From contig NZ_JAHB01000001.1 in NCBI RefSeq assembly GCF_000526955.1, forward strand, positions 62,001 through 126,000: 64,000 bases of DNA. Direction: 5' to 3'. The translations under genes were made by a program, and so were the position numbers. Position 1 is the stretch's first letter; every line of letters starts with the position of its first letter. This document shows positions 10,433-21,303 of the stretch, in pieces. Source of the stretch: Mycoplasmopsis cricetuli ATCC 35279. Lineage in GTDB: Bacteria; Bacillota_I; Bacilli_A; Mycoplasmatales; Metamycoplasmataceae. The notes under the pieces are model-generated. The model was not told where the DNA came from. It was given only the letters and a program-made list of their open reading frames with translations, and did not search any database.

Positions 10433-10915
10433 ATGAATAAAAATAAAGGAATGTTACTTGAAAAAATTATTAATCAAACTATTAATTTTATGTGAAAAAA
10501 TAAAATTGCTTTTATTGAGAAAAAACAACTTCCATATAATTTTCAAAACATTATAGTAGAAAAAAATAAGTTGAAACTTAAAAATGTAACTATTTTAGGT
10601 AAAAGCACTGTAGATTATATTGGAATTTATCAAGGTAAGTTTATTTGTTTTGAGGCGAAAACAACTGATGAAGATGTATTTTATTTATCAAATATTAAAG
10701 AGCATCAATATAAATACTTAAATTTAATTAATCAAGCAAAAGGAATTGCATTTTTAATTTTATTTTTCTCTAGTAAATGCTTGTTTTTTAAAATAGATTT
10801 TTTAACATTAGAAAAAATCTATTCTGCCAGAAAAAAAATTGATTTAGAATGATTAAAAGAAAATTCTAAAGAATTAACTTTAGAATTTCCTGGATATTTA
10901 AATTTATTAGATTAA
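10433..10915 (+). CDS. recU: Holliday junction resolvase RecU
   Basis: RecU-family endonuclease that cuts Holliday junctions in recombinational repair. The 160-residue protein is shorter than Firmicute RecU (about 200) but keeps the core: MLLEKIINQTIN near the N-terminus, IEKKQLPYNF, and the nuclease motifs TVDYIGIYQGKFICFEAKTT followed by IKEHQYKYL. The D...E-x-K arrangement (VDY, FEAK) is the catalytic signature. Two TGA codons are read as Trp. The ATG at 10433 restores the N-terminal motif. It is divergent from dnaJ and convergent with hup; the 3' ends overlap by 4 bp. Confidence 0.9.
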
Positions 10916-11211
10916 TTAAAATCAATTAAATCACGTAAATATTTTGAAGGTTTATATTTAATTACACGTCTTTGTGGAATTTCAATTACAATAGGATTAC
11001 CATTTTCATCTACTTTTGAAAATTTATTTGTAATTCTACGTGGACGTTTAATTTCTGTTGAGAAAATACCTAAATGTGATAGACGAATTTTGTCTTCAGT
11101 GATTAATTGTTCTTTTAAAATAAAGACCATTGCATCAAAAACTTTATCTACATCTTTAGGATTAACCTCAATTTTTTCTGCAACAGCATTAATAAATTCT
11201 TTTTTGGTCAT
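10912..11211 (-). CDS. hup: HU-family DNA-binding protein
   Basis: Histone-like nucleoid protein of 99 residues. It begins MTKKEFINAVAEKI, carries the HU dimer core, then a beta-arm region (RRITNKFSKVDENGNPIVIEIPQRRVIKYKPSKYL) that is slightly longer than usual and ends in the conserved YKPSK. The start has an AGGAGAG ribosome-binding site 4-5 bases upstream. The 3' end overlaps recU by 4 bp on the opposite strand, with no room for a separate terminator. Confidence 0.93.
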   Translation of the reverse strand: MTKKEFINAVAEKIEVNPKDVDKVFDAMVFILKEQLITEDKIRLSHLGIFSTEIKRPRRITNKFSKVDENGNPIVIEIPQRRVIKYKPSKYLRDLIDFN

Positions 11212-11903
11212 TACTCTCCTATAAGTATAAGTTTAATAAACAAATTATAATATTTTTATTTTTTTAATGTAATAAAAAATACCCTAAAAAAATATTTTGT
11301 TTATTGTATTTTAACTTTTTAAAAATACAATTAAATAACAAAAATTAAAAATAAAAAAATCAAAATATTATTCAAAATAAAGGTTGTTTAGATGTTTCAA
11401 ATTAATTCCAAAAGTAATTTAATAATTCAAAAACTATTTTAATGAAATCATTTCTAAAAAGAATTAAGTTATTGTTAAATTGTGTGTTTTATATAATCTA
11501 AGTTTTTTAAATCATTATTAAAGTTTAAATTTTCATGATAAACTTTCATTATTTTTTAGCTTATAAACTTTATTATTGTTAAAAATATCATTAATTATTT
11601 TTTAAAAATAAAAAAAATTTTAATGTTTTTCTATAATGAAATTTAACAAATTATAATTCTGAATACTAAAGATTAATTTTCATATTCTGTTTTTGATGTT
11701 TTTTTTGAAAATAATTTTTATTTTGTTTTTGAAATTTTTTAAAAATTTTGTTAATTTATAATCATTTTTTTAAAATTAAGTTTTATTTTTGCATTTTAAA
11801 AATGAATGTGATTGCAAATAACTTTATATAAATTTAAATCAATTTAAAATTTAACTATTTTTTTGATAGAATAAATTTATTCAACACTACAAAGGAATAA
11901 AAT
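11212..11903. other. 692-bp AT-rich intergenic region
   Basis: No gene is supported here. It contains the hup promoter side and, near its right end, TAGAAT about 20-25 bases before the lipoprotein ribosome-binding site, a possible -10 box. The longest plus-strand ATG frames I can find are under 20 codons. Base composition is close to pure A/T; it may be decayed sequence. Confidence 0.6.
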
Positions 11904-12533
11904 ATGAAAAAACTAATTACATTATTATCATTATTAACTACAACTTCAATTGTTTCAATTGCTGCTAGTTGTTCATCAAGCAATGTAACTCAAGAAGATT
12001 CCAATCCAACAAATGAATCAAGCAATGAGCAAGCAACTCAAAAAGAGCAAGAAAAGCAAGAAAGCCAAAAAGAAGAAAAAGAAAAAATCAAAGCAAATAA
12101 GAAAAAAGAAGATTCAATTGAAAAAGAAGTTGAAATTGAACAAATCCATCAAAATATTGAATTTACTATTTTAAATCAAAAAGAATTACAAGATCAAATT
12201 GCTAAATATAGACAAACAAATGAAAGCACATTAAAACCATACTTAACTTTATACAAACAAAACAATAGTTCTTATTTTAGTTTATTTAAAAATCCACTTG
12301 CTTTAATTCAAATGAATAATTCAAGTAATGAAATTAAAGGATTTGGATCAGATGGATCAGCAAGAAAAGGAATTAAATTATTTTTTGCTAACTACACTCA
12401 TCCAACAAATTCAAAGGGAAATGTAATTGTAAAAGAAAATACAATAGTGATTCAATATTTATTGAATGATCAAGTATATTTATATGAAATTAAATTGCCT
12501 GATGATTTTAATAAAATTACAACTAAAGAATAA
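11904..12533 (+). CDS. membrane lipoprotein of unknown function
   Basis: A 209-residue protein with a classical mycoplasma lipoprotein signal (MKKLITLLSLLTT...) and a lipobox ending AASC at about residues 20-23. After the Cys comes a low-complexity Ser/Asn/Gln/Glu/Lys spacer to about residue 75, then a more ordered domain of about 130 residues (starting near NIEFTILNQKEL). A good AAAGGAA ribosome-binding site precedes the ATG. It is monocistronic, flanked by long gene-free gaps, as often seen for variable surface lipoproteins. I do not recognise a family. Confidence 0.85.
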   Translation: MKKLITLLSLLTTTSIVSIAASCSSSNVTQEDSNPTNESSNEQATQKEQEKQESQKEEKEKIKANKKKEDSIEKEVEIEQIHQNIEFTILNQKELQDQIAKYRQTNESTLKPYLTLYKQNNSSYFSLFKNPLALIQMNNSSNEIKGFGSDGSARKGIKLFFANYTHPTNSKGNVIVKENTIVIQYLLNDQVYLYEIKLPDDFNKITTKE

Positions 12534-12996
<463 letters not shown>

Positions 12997-15588
12997 ATGA
13001 ATAGTAAAGTAGAAAAAATTATTAATAATTCAGTTGAAAAAATCATGGAAAGAGGATTTGAGCGTTATGCTAAGTATGTTATTCAGCAGAGAGCTCTCCC
13101 TGATGTAAGAGATGGTTTAAAACCAGTTCAAAGAAGAATTTTATATGCTATGTTTATTCTTGGATTAACAAATGATAAAGTGTACAAAAAATCAGCTAGA
13201 ATTGTTGGAGATGTTATTGGTAAATATCATCCTCATGGAGATTCTTCAGTATATGAAGCCATGGTTAATATGTCACAGTGATGAAAAATGAATATTCCAC
13301 TTTTAGATATGCATGGAAACATTGGATCTCTTGATAATGATCCAGCTGCTGCTATGCGTTATACAGAAGTTAAAATGGCTAAAATTGCCAATTATTTTTT
13401 AAATGATATTAAAAAAAATACTACTTTATTTGTTCCAAATTTTGATGATTCAGAAGTTGAGCCTGAGGTTTTACCTTCATTTTTTCCTAATTTGCTTGTT
13501 AATGGTTCTAAAGGAATTGCAATTGGTATGGCCACTGATATGCCTTCACATAATTTAGGTGAAGTTATTGATGCAGTTATTGCAAAAATTAAAAAACCTT
13601 TATTATCTTTTAATGAATTAACTGAATTTATTAAAGGTCCAGATTTTCCTACAGGGGGAATTATCTATGGAAATAAAGGTATTTTAGAAGCATTTGAATT
13701 TGGACAAAATTCCAAAGAAAAAATTCGACTATTTAGTAGATATCGCACTTTTGAAAAAGCTCAAAATAAGTTTATTGAAATTACTGAAATTCCTTATGGA
13801 GTTATAAAATCCTCATTAGTGTATGAAATTGAAACCTTAGCTTTAAATGAACAACTTGATGGGTTTATTGATGTTAAAGATCAATCTGATCGTGAAGGAA
13901 TTAGCATCTTAATTACATTGGATAAAAATGCAAATGAACAAAGCATTATCAATTATTTATATCAAAAAACTAGTTTACAAATTTTTTACAATTACAACAA
14001 TACTGTTATTTTAAACAACTCTCCAACAACTGCAAATTTAATAACTTTAATTGACAATTATATATCTCATATAAAAAACATAAAACAAAAATCACTTCAA
14101 TTTGATTTAAATAAAGCTCAAATTCGATTAGAAATTGTTTTAGGATTTATTAAAATTAGTGAAATTACTGATGAAGTAATCAAAGTTATTCGACAAGCTG
14201 AAGGATCAAAATCTGGAGTTATAAAAGCTTTGATTGAACATTTTAAACTTTCACATAATCAAGCTGAAGCAATTGCTGAATTAAAACTATATCGTTTAAG
14301 TAAAACTGATAAAGAGCAATTTTTAAAAGAAAAGCAAACTCTTGAAAATGAAATTACTCAAATTAATAACTTATTAAATAATGAAAAAAATTTTAATAAT
14401 TTTTTAATTACAAAACTTCTTGAAATTAAAAAAGAATTTGCTTTGCCAAGAAAAACCTTAATTGAAAATCAAGAATATAATTTTGAATATCAAAAACTAG
14501 ATTTAATCAAAGAAGAAGAAATAATTATTGGAGTTTCCAAACATGGATATTTAAAAAGAATTTCTCAAAGAGTAGCTGACTCAAATCAATTTTCTAATTA
14601 TGTATTAAAACAAGATGACTATTTAATTCACTATGAAAAAGCAAATACTTTACATCAGTTTTTAATTATTACCAATTTTGGAAACTACGCTATTGTTCCA
14701 GTTTATCAAATTCAAGAATGCAAATGAAAAGATCTTGGAATGCACTTAACTGATTTTGTTGACATTCAAAGTTCTGAAGAAATTGTTTCAATAATTGAAG
14801 TATCTAACTGAAATGATAATGTATTTGTAGTTATTGGAAGTAAACAAGGAATGTTCAAAAAAACATTATTAAAACAATTTCAAGTTTCAAGATTAAATAA
14901 AACCTATATTGCCATGAATTTGGAAAAAAATGACTTTATTGTAAATGCTTGTTTAAGTAATGGAACTAAAGACATTGTTATTATCACTAAAAATGGATTA
15001 ATTAGTAAATATTCAGAAAATGATTTAGGAATTTATGGTCCAAAAGCAAAAGGGAATAAAGGAGTATTTTTATCATTAAATGATGTTGTTAATAATTTTA
15101 CAATAGTTCAACATGATGATGTAATTACATTTATTACTGATGATGGATTTTTGAAAAAAATTCGTTACAAAAAAATTCCTTATGTATCAAAAAATCTTAA
15201 GGGTAAAGATATTTTTAAAGATCAAATTAACAAAAAAGACTTTATAATTTCAGACATTTATCCAACTCGTGAAGAAGATTATTTGTTAATTAAAAACATG
15301 CAAGGAAATACTTTTTTAGATGAAATTAAAAAATATTCATTTTCAAAAATTGATCCGCAACTAATTGAAATTGATATTCCCAATTTATACAAAGTACGCA
15401 TTAAAAAGAATTATAAAACTTCAAATTTACATTTAAATTTGGAAAAAATGTTTTCTCAGCAAGATAATATAAAAGAAGAAAAAAATTTTAATTTAACAAA
15501 TGAAAATTTAGATAATGTTGAATTAGAATTAGATAAATTACTTGAAAAAGTTCAAAAAACTTTAAATAATTATAAAAAAGAAAAATAA
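12997..15588 (+). CDS. parC: DNA topoisomerase IV subunit A
   Basis: Type IIA topoisomerase subunit that decatenates chromosomes with ParE. It has 863 residues after reading TGA codons as Trp. Visible are [29 protein letters not shown] and [18 protein letters not shown] with the DNA-cleaving tyrosine at residue 122. VQRRIL and the DPAAAM form point to ParC rather than GyrA, and no GyrA-box is seen. The quinolone-pocket positions are Ser83 and Glu87, the wild-type state. The C-terminal propeller begins around residue 500, and the tail is acidic/coiled. parE is not adjacent in this window, unlike many relatives. Confidence 0.93.
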
Positions 15589-15612
15589 AAGCATCCTTTA
15601 GTGATGCTTTTA
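15586..15612. terminator. bidirectional terminator after parC
   Basis: TAAAAGCATC and GATGCTTTTA form a 10-bp stem that begins at the parC stop codon itself and lies just beyond the 3' end of the convergent tRNA-His gene. Confidence 0.8.
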
Positions 15613-15617
15613 TTACA

Positions 15618-15694
15618 TGGGGCAAATGACGAGATTCGAACTCGCGCATGACGGGACCACAACCCGCTGTGTTAACCGCTTCACCACATTTGCC
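15618..15694 (-). tRNA. tRNA-His (anticodon GTG)
   Basis: A 77-nt cloverleaf on the minus strand with encoded CCA. The acceptor GCAAATG pairs with CATTTGC, extended by the extra 5' G (position -1, base 15694) opposite C73 that is the identity element of tRNA-His. The anticodon arm is GCGGG-TTGTGGT-CCCGT and the T arm GCGAG-TTCGAAT-CTCGT. Confidence 0.96.
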
Positions 15695-15766
15695 AATTGC
15701 TAATTTATTATAACATATTTTAAAATTTAAAAACCAAAACTTTTAAGCTATGTTTAATTAGCAATT

Positions 15767-16450
15767 TTACTTTGCTGTTGAAATTTTAACTAATTGATAT
15801 CCATAAAGCAACAATGAAATTATCTGTCAAATCAATCCACCAATTAAATCTAAATTAATTCCATGAATAAAAATTGAAGTTAATCAAAAACCAATTCATG
15901 CTAAATTATTAATTTCAAATAAAATAAACATAAAAGGTGAAATACCTTTTCATTTATTAGTTTTAATTGAAACATACAACTGAGGAGCAAAAGCAAAAGT
16001 TGTCAATGCAGGAGCTATAACTGAAAAAATAGCAGCAGTATTGCTTGAAATTCTAAAACTTGAATTTTTAAAATAAATAACAATAAATGCAAAACCAACA
16101 GTTCAAGTAGCAATCACTCCCGCAGCAGCAAATAGTCTTTTAATTAAATAATTTTGAATATTTCTTTTAAATTTAAAATGATATAAAAAATATGTCATTA
16201 TCCCATTCAACACAAGTGATAGACCATCAGCAATAACAATATTTTGAAGTTTATATGGAATAGATTTATCGCTTAACACTCCAAAAATAGTTCACATTAA
16301 AATTCCTAGATGAAAAATTCAAAATGAAACAAAACTAATGTTTTTAGTTTGTTTTTCTTTAAATAATTTAATTAATTGTGGAATTGAAAGAGAAACAGTA
16401 ATTATAACTGTCAATCATGAAAAAATACTATTAAAAACATTTAAGATCAT
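15767..16450 (-). CDS. PQ-loop (SWEET/SemiSWEET-like) membrane protein
   Basis: A 227-residue integral membrane protein with about seven hydrophobic segments and two PQ-loop motifs: SIPQLIKLFKEKQTKNIS near the N-terminus and APQLYVSIKTNKWKGIS in the C-terminal half. Two PQ-loop triple-helix bundles joined by a linker helix are the layout of full-length SWEET transporters, which facilitate small-molecule (often sugar) diffusion. The substrate here is unknown. Five or more TGA-Trp codons break the frame under the standard code. It is divergent from mnmE with 57 bp between starts; I see no strong ribosome-binding site. Confidence 0.82.
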
Positions 16451-16507
16451 ATAAAATATATTCTAACAAAAAGTAATATTTTAATAATTAAAAGGTAAAA
16501 TTCAAAT

Positions 16508-17866
16508 ATGTATGATAATATAGCTGCAATTTCTTCAGGTAATCACATAAATCAACCAATTGGTATTATTCGTCTTTCTGGTCCAGATGCAGTTGAAATT
16601 ATAAAAAAAATTTTTAAAGGAAAAATAGGAAAAGATCATCAAATTACTTATGGTTATATTTATGATCATGAAAAAATAATTGATGAAGTTTTAATAATGT
16701 GATTTGTTGGAAGTGAAAAAAATGGTCAAAAATTTTTCAACAATTATGTCGGTGAACCTTTAATTGAAATTAACTGTCATGGTGGGATTATAGTAATGAA
16801 TCAAATTTTAGAGTTATTACTCAAACATGGAGCCAGACTTGCTGAAAAAGGTGAATTTACACGCAGAGCTTTTTTAAATGGAAAAATGTCATTGATCAAA
16901 GCTGAGGCTATTCATGATCTAATTTTTGCCCAAACCACAACTCAAGCTCAAGCTTCAATTAGTAAATTTGATGGTAAAACAAATAAATTAATTGATAATT
17001 TAATAAGTAAAATTAGTTATTTAATTGGTCTTTGTGAAGTAAATATTGACTATCCTGAATACACTGATTATGAAAATGTTTTAAAACAATCAAAACAATC
17101 GCTTAAAATTTTAACTGATCTTGAAAAACAAATTCAAGAAATTATTTATTTTTCTGAAAATTCAAGATATATTTTTGAAGGAGTTAAAGTAGCTATTGTT
17201 GGAAAGCCTAATGTTGGCAAAAGCAGTATTTTAAATGCATTATTAAATGAAGAAAAAGCCATTGTAACAGATATAGCAGGAACAACAAGAGATATTATAG
17301 AAGCTTCATATCAAATTCAAGGAATTTTATTTAAACTAGTTGATACTGCTGGAATTAGAAAAACAACAGAGAAAATTGAAACAATTGGTATTGAAAAATC
17401 ATTTAAACAAATTAGTGAGGCCGATGTAGTAATTCATGTAACTGACGTAATACAGGAATTTAATCATTTTGATCAAATAATTGAACAAAAAGCTAGAGAA
17501 CTTAATAAAGTTTATTTGCAAGTGTTAAACAAATCAGATTTACTTGATAATTTAAATGTTGATAAAATTTTAATATCAGCTAAAAAAAATGATATTGATG
17601 CCCTAAAAAAAGCTTTAATTGATCATTTTAGCAAAATTGATTTTACAAATGCAAAAATTTTATCAAATACAAGGCAACTTTCATTAATTAAAAAAGCTTT
17701 AATAGCAATTCAAGAAACTAAAATTGCAATTGAAAATGAAATTACTTTTGATATTTTTATTATTCATTTGTATGATGCTTGAGATGCTTTAAAAAGCATA
17801 ACAGGTCAAATTAATCGTGAAGATTTACTTGATGATATGTTTGCGAATTTTTGTTTAGGAAAATAA
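16508..17866 (+). CDS. mnmE: tRNA modification GTPase MnmE
   Basis: GTPase that with MnmG installs the 5-carboxymethylaminomethyl group on U34 of tRNAs. It has 452 residues. The N-terminal domain starts [11 protein letters not shown] and holds [15 protein letters not shown]. The G domain shows [29 protein letters not shown] and NKSD. The C-terminus ends in the diagnostic CLGK motif. It heads the plus-strand block mnmE-tatD-rsmA, with tatD starting one base after its stop. TGA-Trp codons at about 16700 and 17780 confirm the code. Confidence 0.96.
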
Positions 17867-17867
17867 T

Positions 17868-18659
17868 ATGGCAAAAAAAAGAACTAAATTTGTAGATGCA
17901 CATAATCATCTAACTGATAAATACTATCCTGAATGGGCTATTGATGAAATTATCCAACAAGCAAAAATTCATAATATTGAATTTATGATTGTTAATGGTG
18001 GGCATCGTGAGGAAAATTATAAAGTAATAGAATTAGCAAAAAAATATCAAATTGTCAAACCTGCTATTGGTATTCATCCAGAAGATTTAAAGCACAATGA
18101 TGATATTAAATTAATTGAGCCTTTAATAAATGAACAAATTATTGCTATTGGGGAAATTGGTATTGATTATTACTATGAAGATGCTTCAGATCCTGAATTG
18201 CAAAAACAAGCCTTTGAAAATCAAGTTATTTTAGCTCAAAAATACAATCTCCCAGTAATTGTGCACATCCGTGATAAAGAAAACTGTTATCAAGCATATG
18301 AAGATGTATATAAAATTTTGTCTAAATATAAAGTCAAATCAATGCTACACACTTTTGCTGGCAATTTAGAAATGGCAAAAAAATTTCAAACCTTAAATTG
18401 TTATTTTTCTTTTAGTGGTACTGTTACCTATGGAAGTGCTGATGAAACTAGAAAAATAATTGAATATCTTCCACTTGATAAAATTTTAACTGAAACTGAT
18501 TCACCATACTTAAGAGTGCATCCATATACAGGTGAATTAAATGAACCAAATACAGTTTTATTTGTTAGTTACTATATTGCAGGAATTAAAAAAATTGGAA
18601 TGGATAAATTTGTTAATAAAATTAACTCAAATTTAAGAAAATTATTCAATTTAAAATAA
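17868..18659 (+). CDS. tatD: TatD-family metal-dependent DNase
   Basis: 263-residue TIM-barrel hydrolase. Metal ligands are seen in DAHNHLTD, IGEIGIDYYYED, PVIVHIRD, LHTFAGN and ETDSPYL. The family includes 3'-5' exonucleases acting on single-stranded DNA and RNA. Starts one base after mnmE (TAATATGG) and is followed after 2 bases by rsmA, so the three are co-transcribed and probably coupled. It uses one TGG Trp codon. Confidence 0.92.
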   Translation: MAKKRTKFVDAHNHLTDKYYPEWAIDEIIQQAKIHNIEFMIVNGGHREENYKVIELAKKYQIVKPAIGIHPEDLKHNDDIKLIEPLINEQIIAIGEIGIDYYYEDASDPELQKQAFENQVILAQKYNLPVIVHIRDKENCYQAYEDVYKILSKYKVKSMLHTFAGNLEMAKKFQTLNCYFSFSGTVTYGSADETRKIIEYLPLDKILTETDSPYLRVHPYTGELNEPNTVLFVSYYIAGIKKIGMDKFVNKINSNLRKLFNLK

Positions 18660-18661
18660 AT

Positions 18662-19438
18662 ATGAAAACACAAATTAAAGCCAAAAAACATTTTGGTCAA
18701 AATTTTTTAAGTGATCAAAATATTATTAAAAAAATTATTAATATTTTTAATTTGCACAATCAAAATATTGTTGAAATTGGTCCTGGAATGGGTGCATTAA
18801 CTAAAGAACTTATAAAGGTTGCTACATCAGTGCATTGTTTTGAAGTAGATAAAGATATGATTGCGATTTTAAATAAAATATTTGACAATCAGCAAAATCT
18901 TCATATTTATCATCAAGATTTTCTAAAAGCTGATTTAACTAATTTAAAGCAGTCATACTTAATTGCTAATATTCCATATTATATTACTACCGATATTTTG
19001 TTTAAAATTTTTGAAAACAAAAATAAATTTTCAAAAATGCTTTTAATGGTTCAAAAAGAAGTTGCTCAACGAATTGTTGCTGCTAAAAATTCCCAAGATT
19101 ATTCAAAGTTATCAATTTCATGCCAGTATCTAGCTGATGTGAAAATTGAATTTATTGTAAAAGCAAACTCATTTATACCTGCTCCTAAAGTAGATTCAGC
19201 TATTGTATCATTTGTTTTCAAAAAAAATATTTCTTTAGAAAATTGATTTGAAATCAAAGACTTTTTTAAACTTGTTTTTGGTTATCGAAGAAAAAAACTT
19301 ATTTTTTCGCTTTTAAAAAAATATCATATAAACAAAATTAATAATGTTTTTAAACAACTTAGTTTATCTGAAAATATTCGTATTCAACAACTTGATGTTG
19401 AAACAATTGTTCAAATGTTTTGATTATTAAACAATTAA
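18662..19438 (+). CDS. rsmA: 16S rRNA dimethyladenosine transferase RsmA (KsgA)
   Basis: Dimethylates the two adjacent adenines in the 3'-terminal hairpin of 16S rRNA during 30S assembly. It has 258 residues. N-terminal KKHFGQNFLSD, SAM motif VEIGPGMGALT, catalytic NIPYYITT and the VDSAIVSF segment are all present. A TGA-Trp falls at about residue 196, and the C-terminal helical domain with FGYRRKKL continues to the TAA at 19436. Last gene of the mnmE block. Confidence 0.96.
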
Positions 19439-19469
19439 AAGCACAAGAGTTATTATTCTTGTGCTTTTT
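19437..19469. terminator. bidirectional terminator
   Basis: AAAAGCACAAG and CTTGTGCTTTTT form a stem immediately after the rsmA stop, abutting the 3' end of the convergent DUF2130 gene; A- and T-tracts flank both sides. Confidence 0.8.
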
Positions 19470-19471
19470 CA

Positions 19472-20836
19472 TTATTCTTCATCATCTATTTCTATATGTT
19501 CCAAACTTAATTGGTTATCTTCAATTTTATGTGCAAGTTCTAAAATTTTTTTTGTTTTAAATTTATTTGCTGTAATTAAGCTTTTGAAATTTTTGCTTAC
19601 CAAATTAGTTATATTTTTTTCTAATGTATCAAAAAGTTTTCTTCCATCATTAATATTTCCAATAATTTTTTGTGCTTGTTTGTTAATATTTTCAAAAGCA
19701 GTGGTTAGGTTTTCTTTAAAACTTTCAAAATCATTGATAAATGCTTTTTCATCATCTAAATTTTTTTGCACTCATTTAACTTTATTTTTTTCAATTGAAA
19801 TTCAATATAATAAATTAATAGTTGGAATTAAAGCGAATTTTCTTAGTACTAATTCATTTTTATATTCATTTTCGCTTGGAGTATAAATAACAAAACTACT
19901 ATCTGGTTCAAGGGCTGTTACAAGTAAGGCATAGTCAGCTTGATAATTTTGACGATCTTTTTCTAATTTTTTGAAAAAATCTTTATTTTTTCGTGACCCT
20001 TCTGTTGTTTGTTTTGATTTAGCTTCAATAATAAGTTTCCCAATTTGTTCATCTTTATTTTCTGGATTATAAAAAGTTATTACAAAATCAGGTTTAGTAT
20101 TTTTAATTACCTCATTTGCTTTTTCAAATTCAATAAATGGATGCATTGAATATGATTGAACTAAATCATCATTGATTGCATTTTCAAAATTTTCACCAAC
20201 AGTTTTTGTTGGTAATGATGAATAATAACTTAAACTTTTTTGAAGTTCATTTATTTCAATTTTTAAACTTTCAATTTCATTATTTTTAGTTTTTTCTAGT
20301 TTTTCTTCTGTATCCTTGATAATTAGTTTTTTTTGTAACTCAAATTTTTCTTCTTGACTTTTCAATAAATTTTTATTTTCTCTATTTTGTTGAGTTAAAT
20401 TATTAATTTTTGTAACATATTCTTCTTTAATTTTTAAAATTTCTGAATTAAGTTCAGCTTTTTTTAATTGTTCAAAGTTTTCATTTTTTCTTTTTTCATC
20501 ATTTCATTTTAAAAATAATTCTTCTTTTTCATGTTTTAATTGATTTATTTCTTTTTGTTTTTGTTCTTTTACTTGTTCAATTTCAATTGATTTATCCTTG
20601 TCTAATTTAATATATTCATCAGTATTTTTAATTTTTTTTTCAAAATCTATTTTTGCAAGTTTAACTTGTTCATCAATATTTTTTTGATTAATCTTTATTA
20701 ATTCCTTGCTTAAGTTATTTAAATTAGATTTATAAAATTGATCTAAATTAATTTGATCTCCTTTATTTGCATCTTCTGCTAATTCAAAAATTAGTTTATC
20801 TAAATCAACAATGTTAAGTTTAACTGTTTTTTTCAT
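19472..20836 (-). CDS. DUF2130 protein: coiled coil plus PD-(D/E)XK nuclease-like domain
   Basis: 454 residues. The first 230 or so are highly charged and predicted coiled coil (repeated Glu/Lys/Ile/Leu heptads). A C-terminal domain follows with KPDFVITF, then KLIIEAKSKQ, the D...E-x-K pattern of the PD-(D/E)XK fold assigned to DUF2130. This suggests a structure-specific or anti-DNA nuclease, but no function is established from sequence. Read through three TGA-Trp codons. It is monocistronic between rsmA and the divergent UPF0029 gene. The ATG at 20836 has a weak GGGAG upstream. Confidence 0.82.
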
Positions 20837-20897
20837 TTTACTCCCATTTTACATATATTTTAATTATATACATTGATAGTAAAAAAATATAATTCTA

Positions 20898-20903
20898 TAT
20901 AAT
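20898..20903 (+). promoter_or_regulatory. -10 box of a probable leaderless mRNA
   Basis: A perfect TATAAT ends 7 bases before the ATG at 20911 (a second TATAAT lies at 20888-20893), and there is no Shine-Dalgarno sequence in between. Transcription from this box would start at or next to the start codon. Confidence 0.55.
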
Positions 20904-20910
20904 TAACACT

Positions 20911-21285
20911 ATGAATTATAAAACTGAATTGGTAATAAAAAAATCTACTTTTATTTCTTATCTTTTTGTTGTTAATTCAAAAGAACAAATTAAAGAAATT
21001 ATTAATAATTTAAAATCTGAACACAAAAAAGCTAGACACATATGTTTTGGATATCTATTAATTAAAAATGGAATTGAGCAAGCTGGTTTTGATGATGATG
21101 GAGAACCTAAAAATACTGCAGGTAGACCTATTTATGAATTGCTAAAAATTAAAAAAATGTCAAATATTTTAGTAGTAACAATACGTTACTTTGGTGGTAT
21201 TAAACTTGGTTCAGGTTTATTAATTAGAACTTATCGTCAAAGTGCTAATTTATCAATAATTTCTTTTTTAAGTCAAAAAAAATAA
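20911..21285 (+). CDS. UPF0029 (YigZ/IMPACT N-terminal) family protein
   Basis: 124 residues matching only the N-terminal UPF0029 domain: KSTFISYLFVVNSKEQ, then KARHICFGYLL, the diagnostic DDGEPKNTAGRPIYELL, and VVTIRYFGGIKLGSGLLIRTY. The family is thought to act in translation stress or protein turnover; its biochemical role is unsettled. Full YigZ proteins are about 200 residues, so the C-terminal EF-G-like domain is absent here. It lies 18 bp before the first M17 aminopeptidase and may be co-transcribed with it. Confidence 0.85.
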   Translation: MNYKTELVIKKSTFISYLFVVNSKEQIKEIINNLKSEHKKARHICFGYLLIKNGIEQAGFDDDGEPKNTAGRPIYELLKIKKMSNILVVTIRYFGGIKLGSGLLIRTYRQSANLSIISFLSQKK

Positions 21286-21303
21286 TATTTAACAAGGAGT
21301 GTA

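Noticed and set aside
12997-15588. GyrA instead of ParC
   Set aside because: VQRRIL and the [10 protein letters not shown] context are ParC-like and no GyrA-box is visible in the C-terminal propeller.
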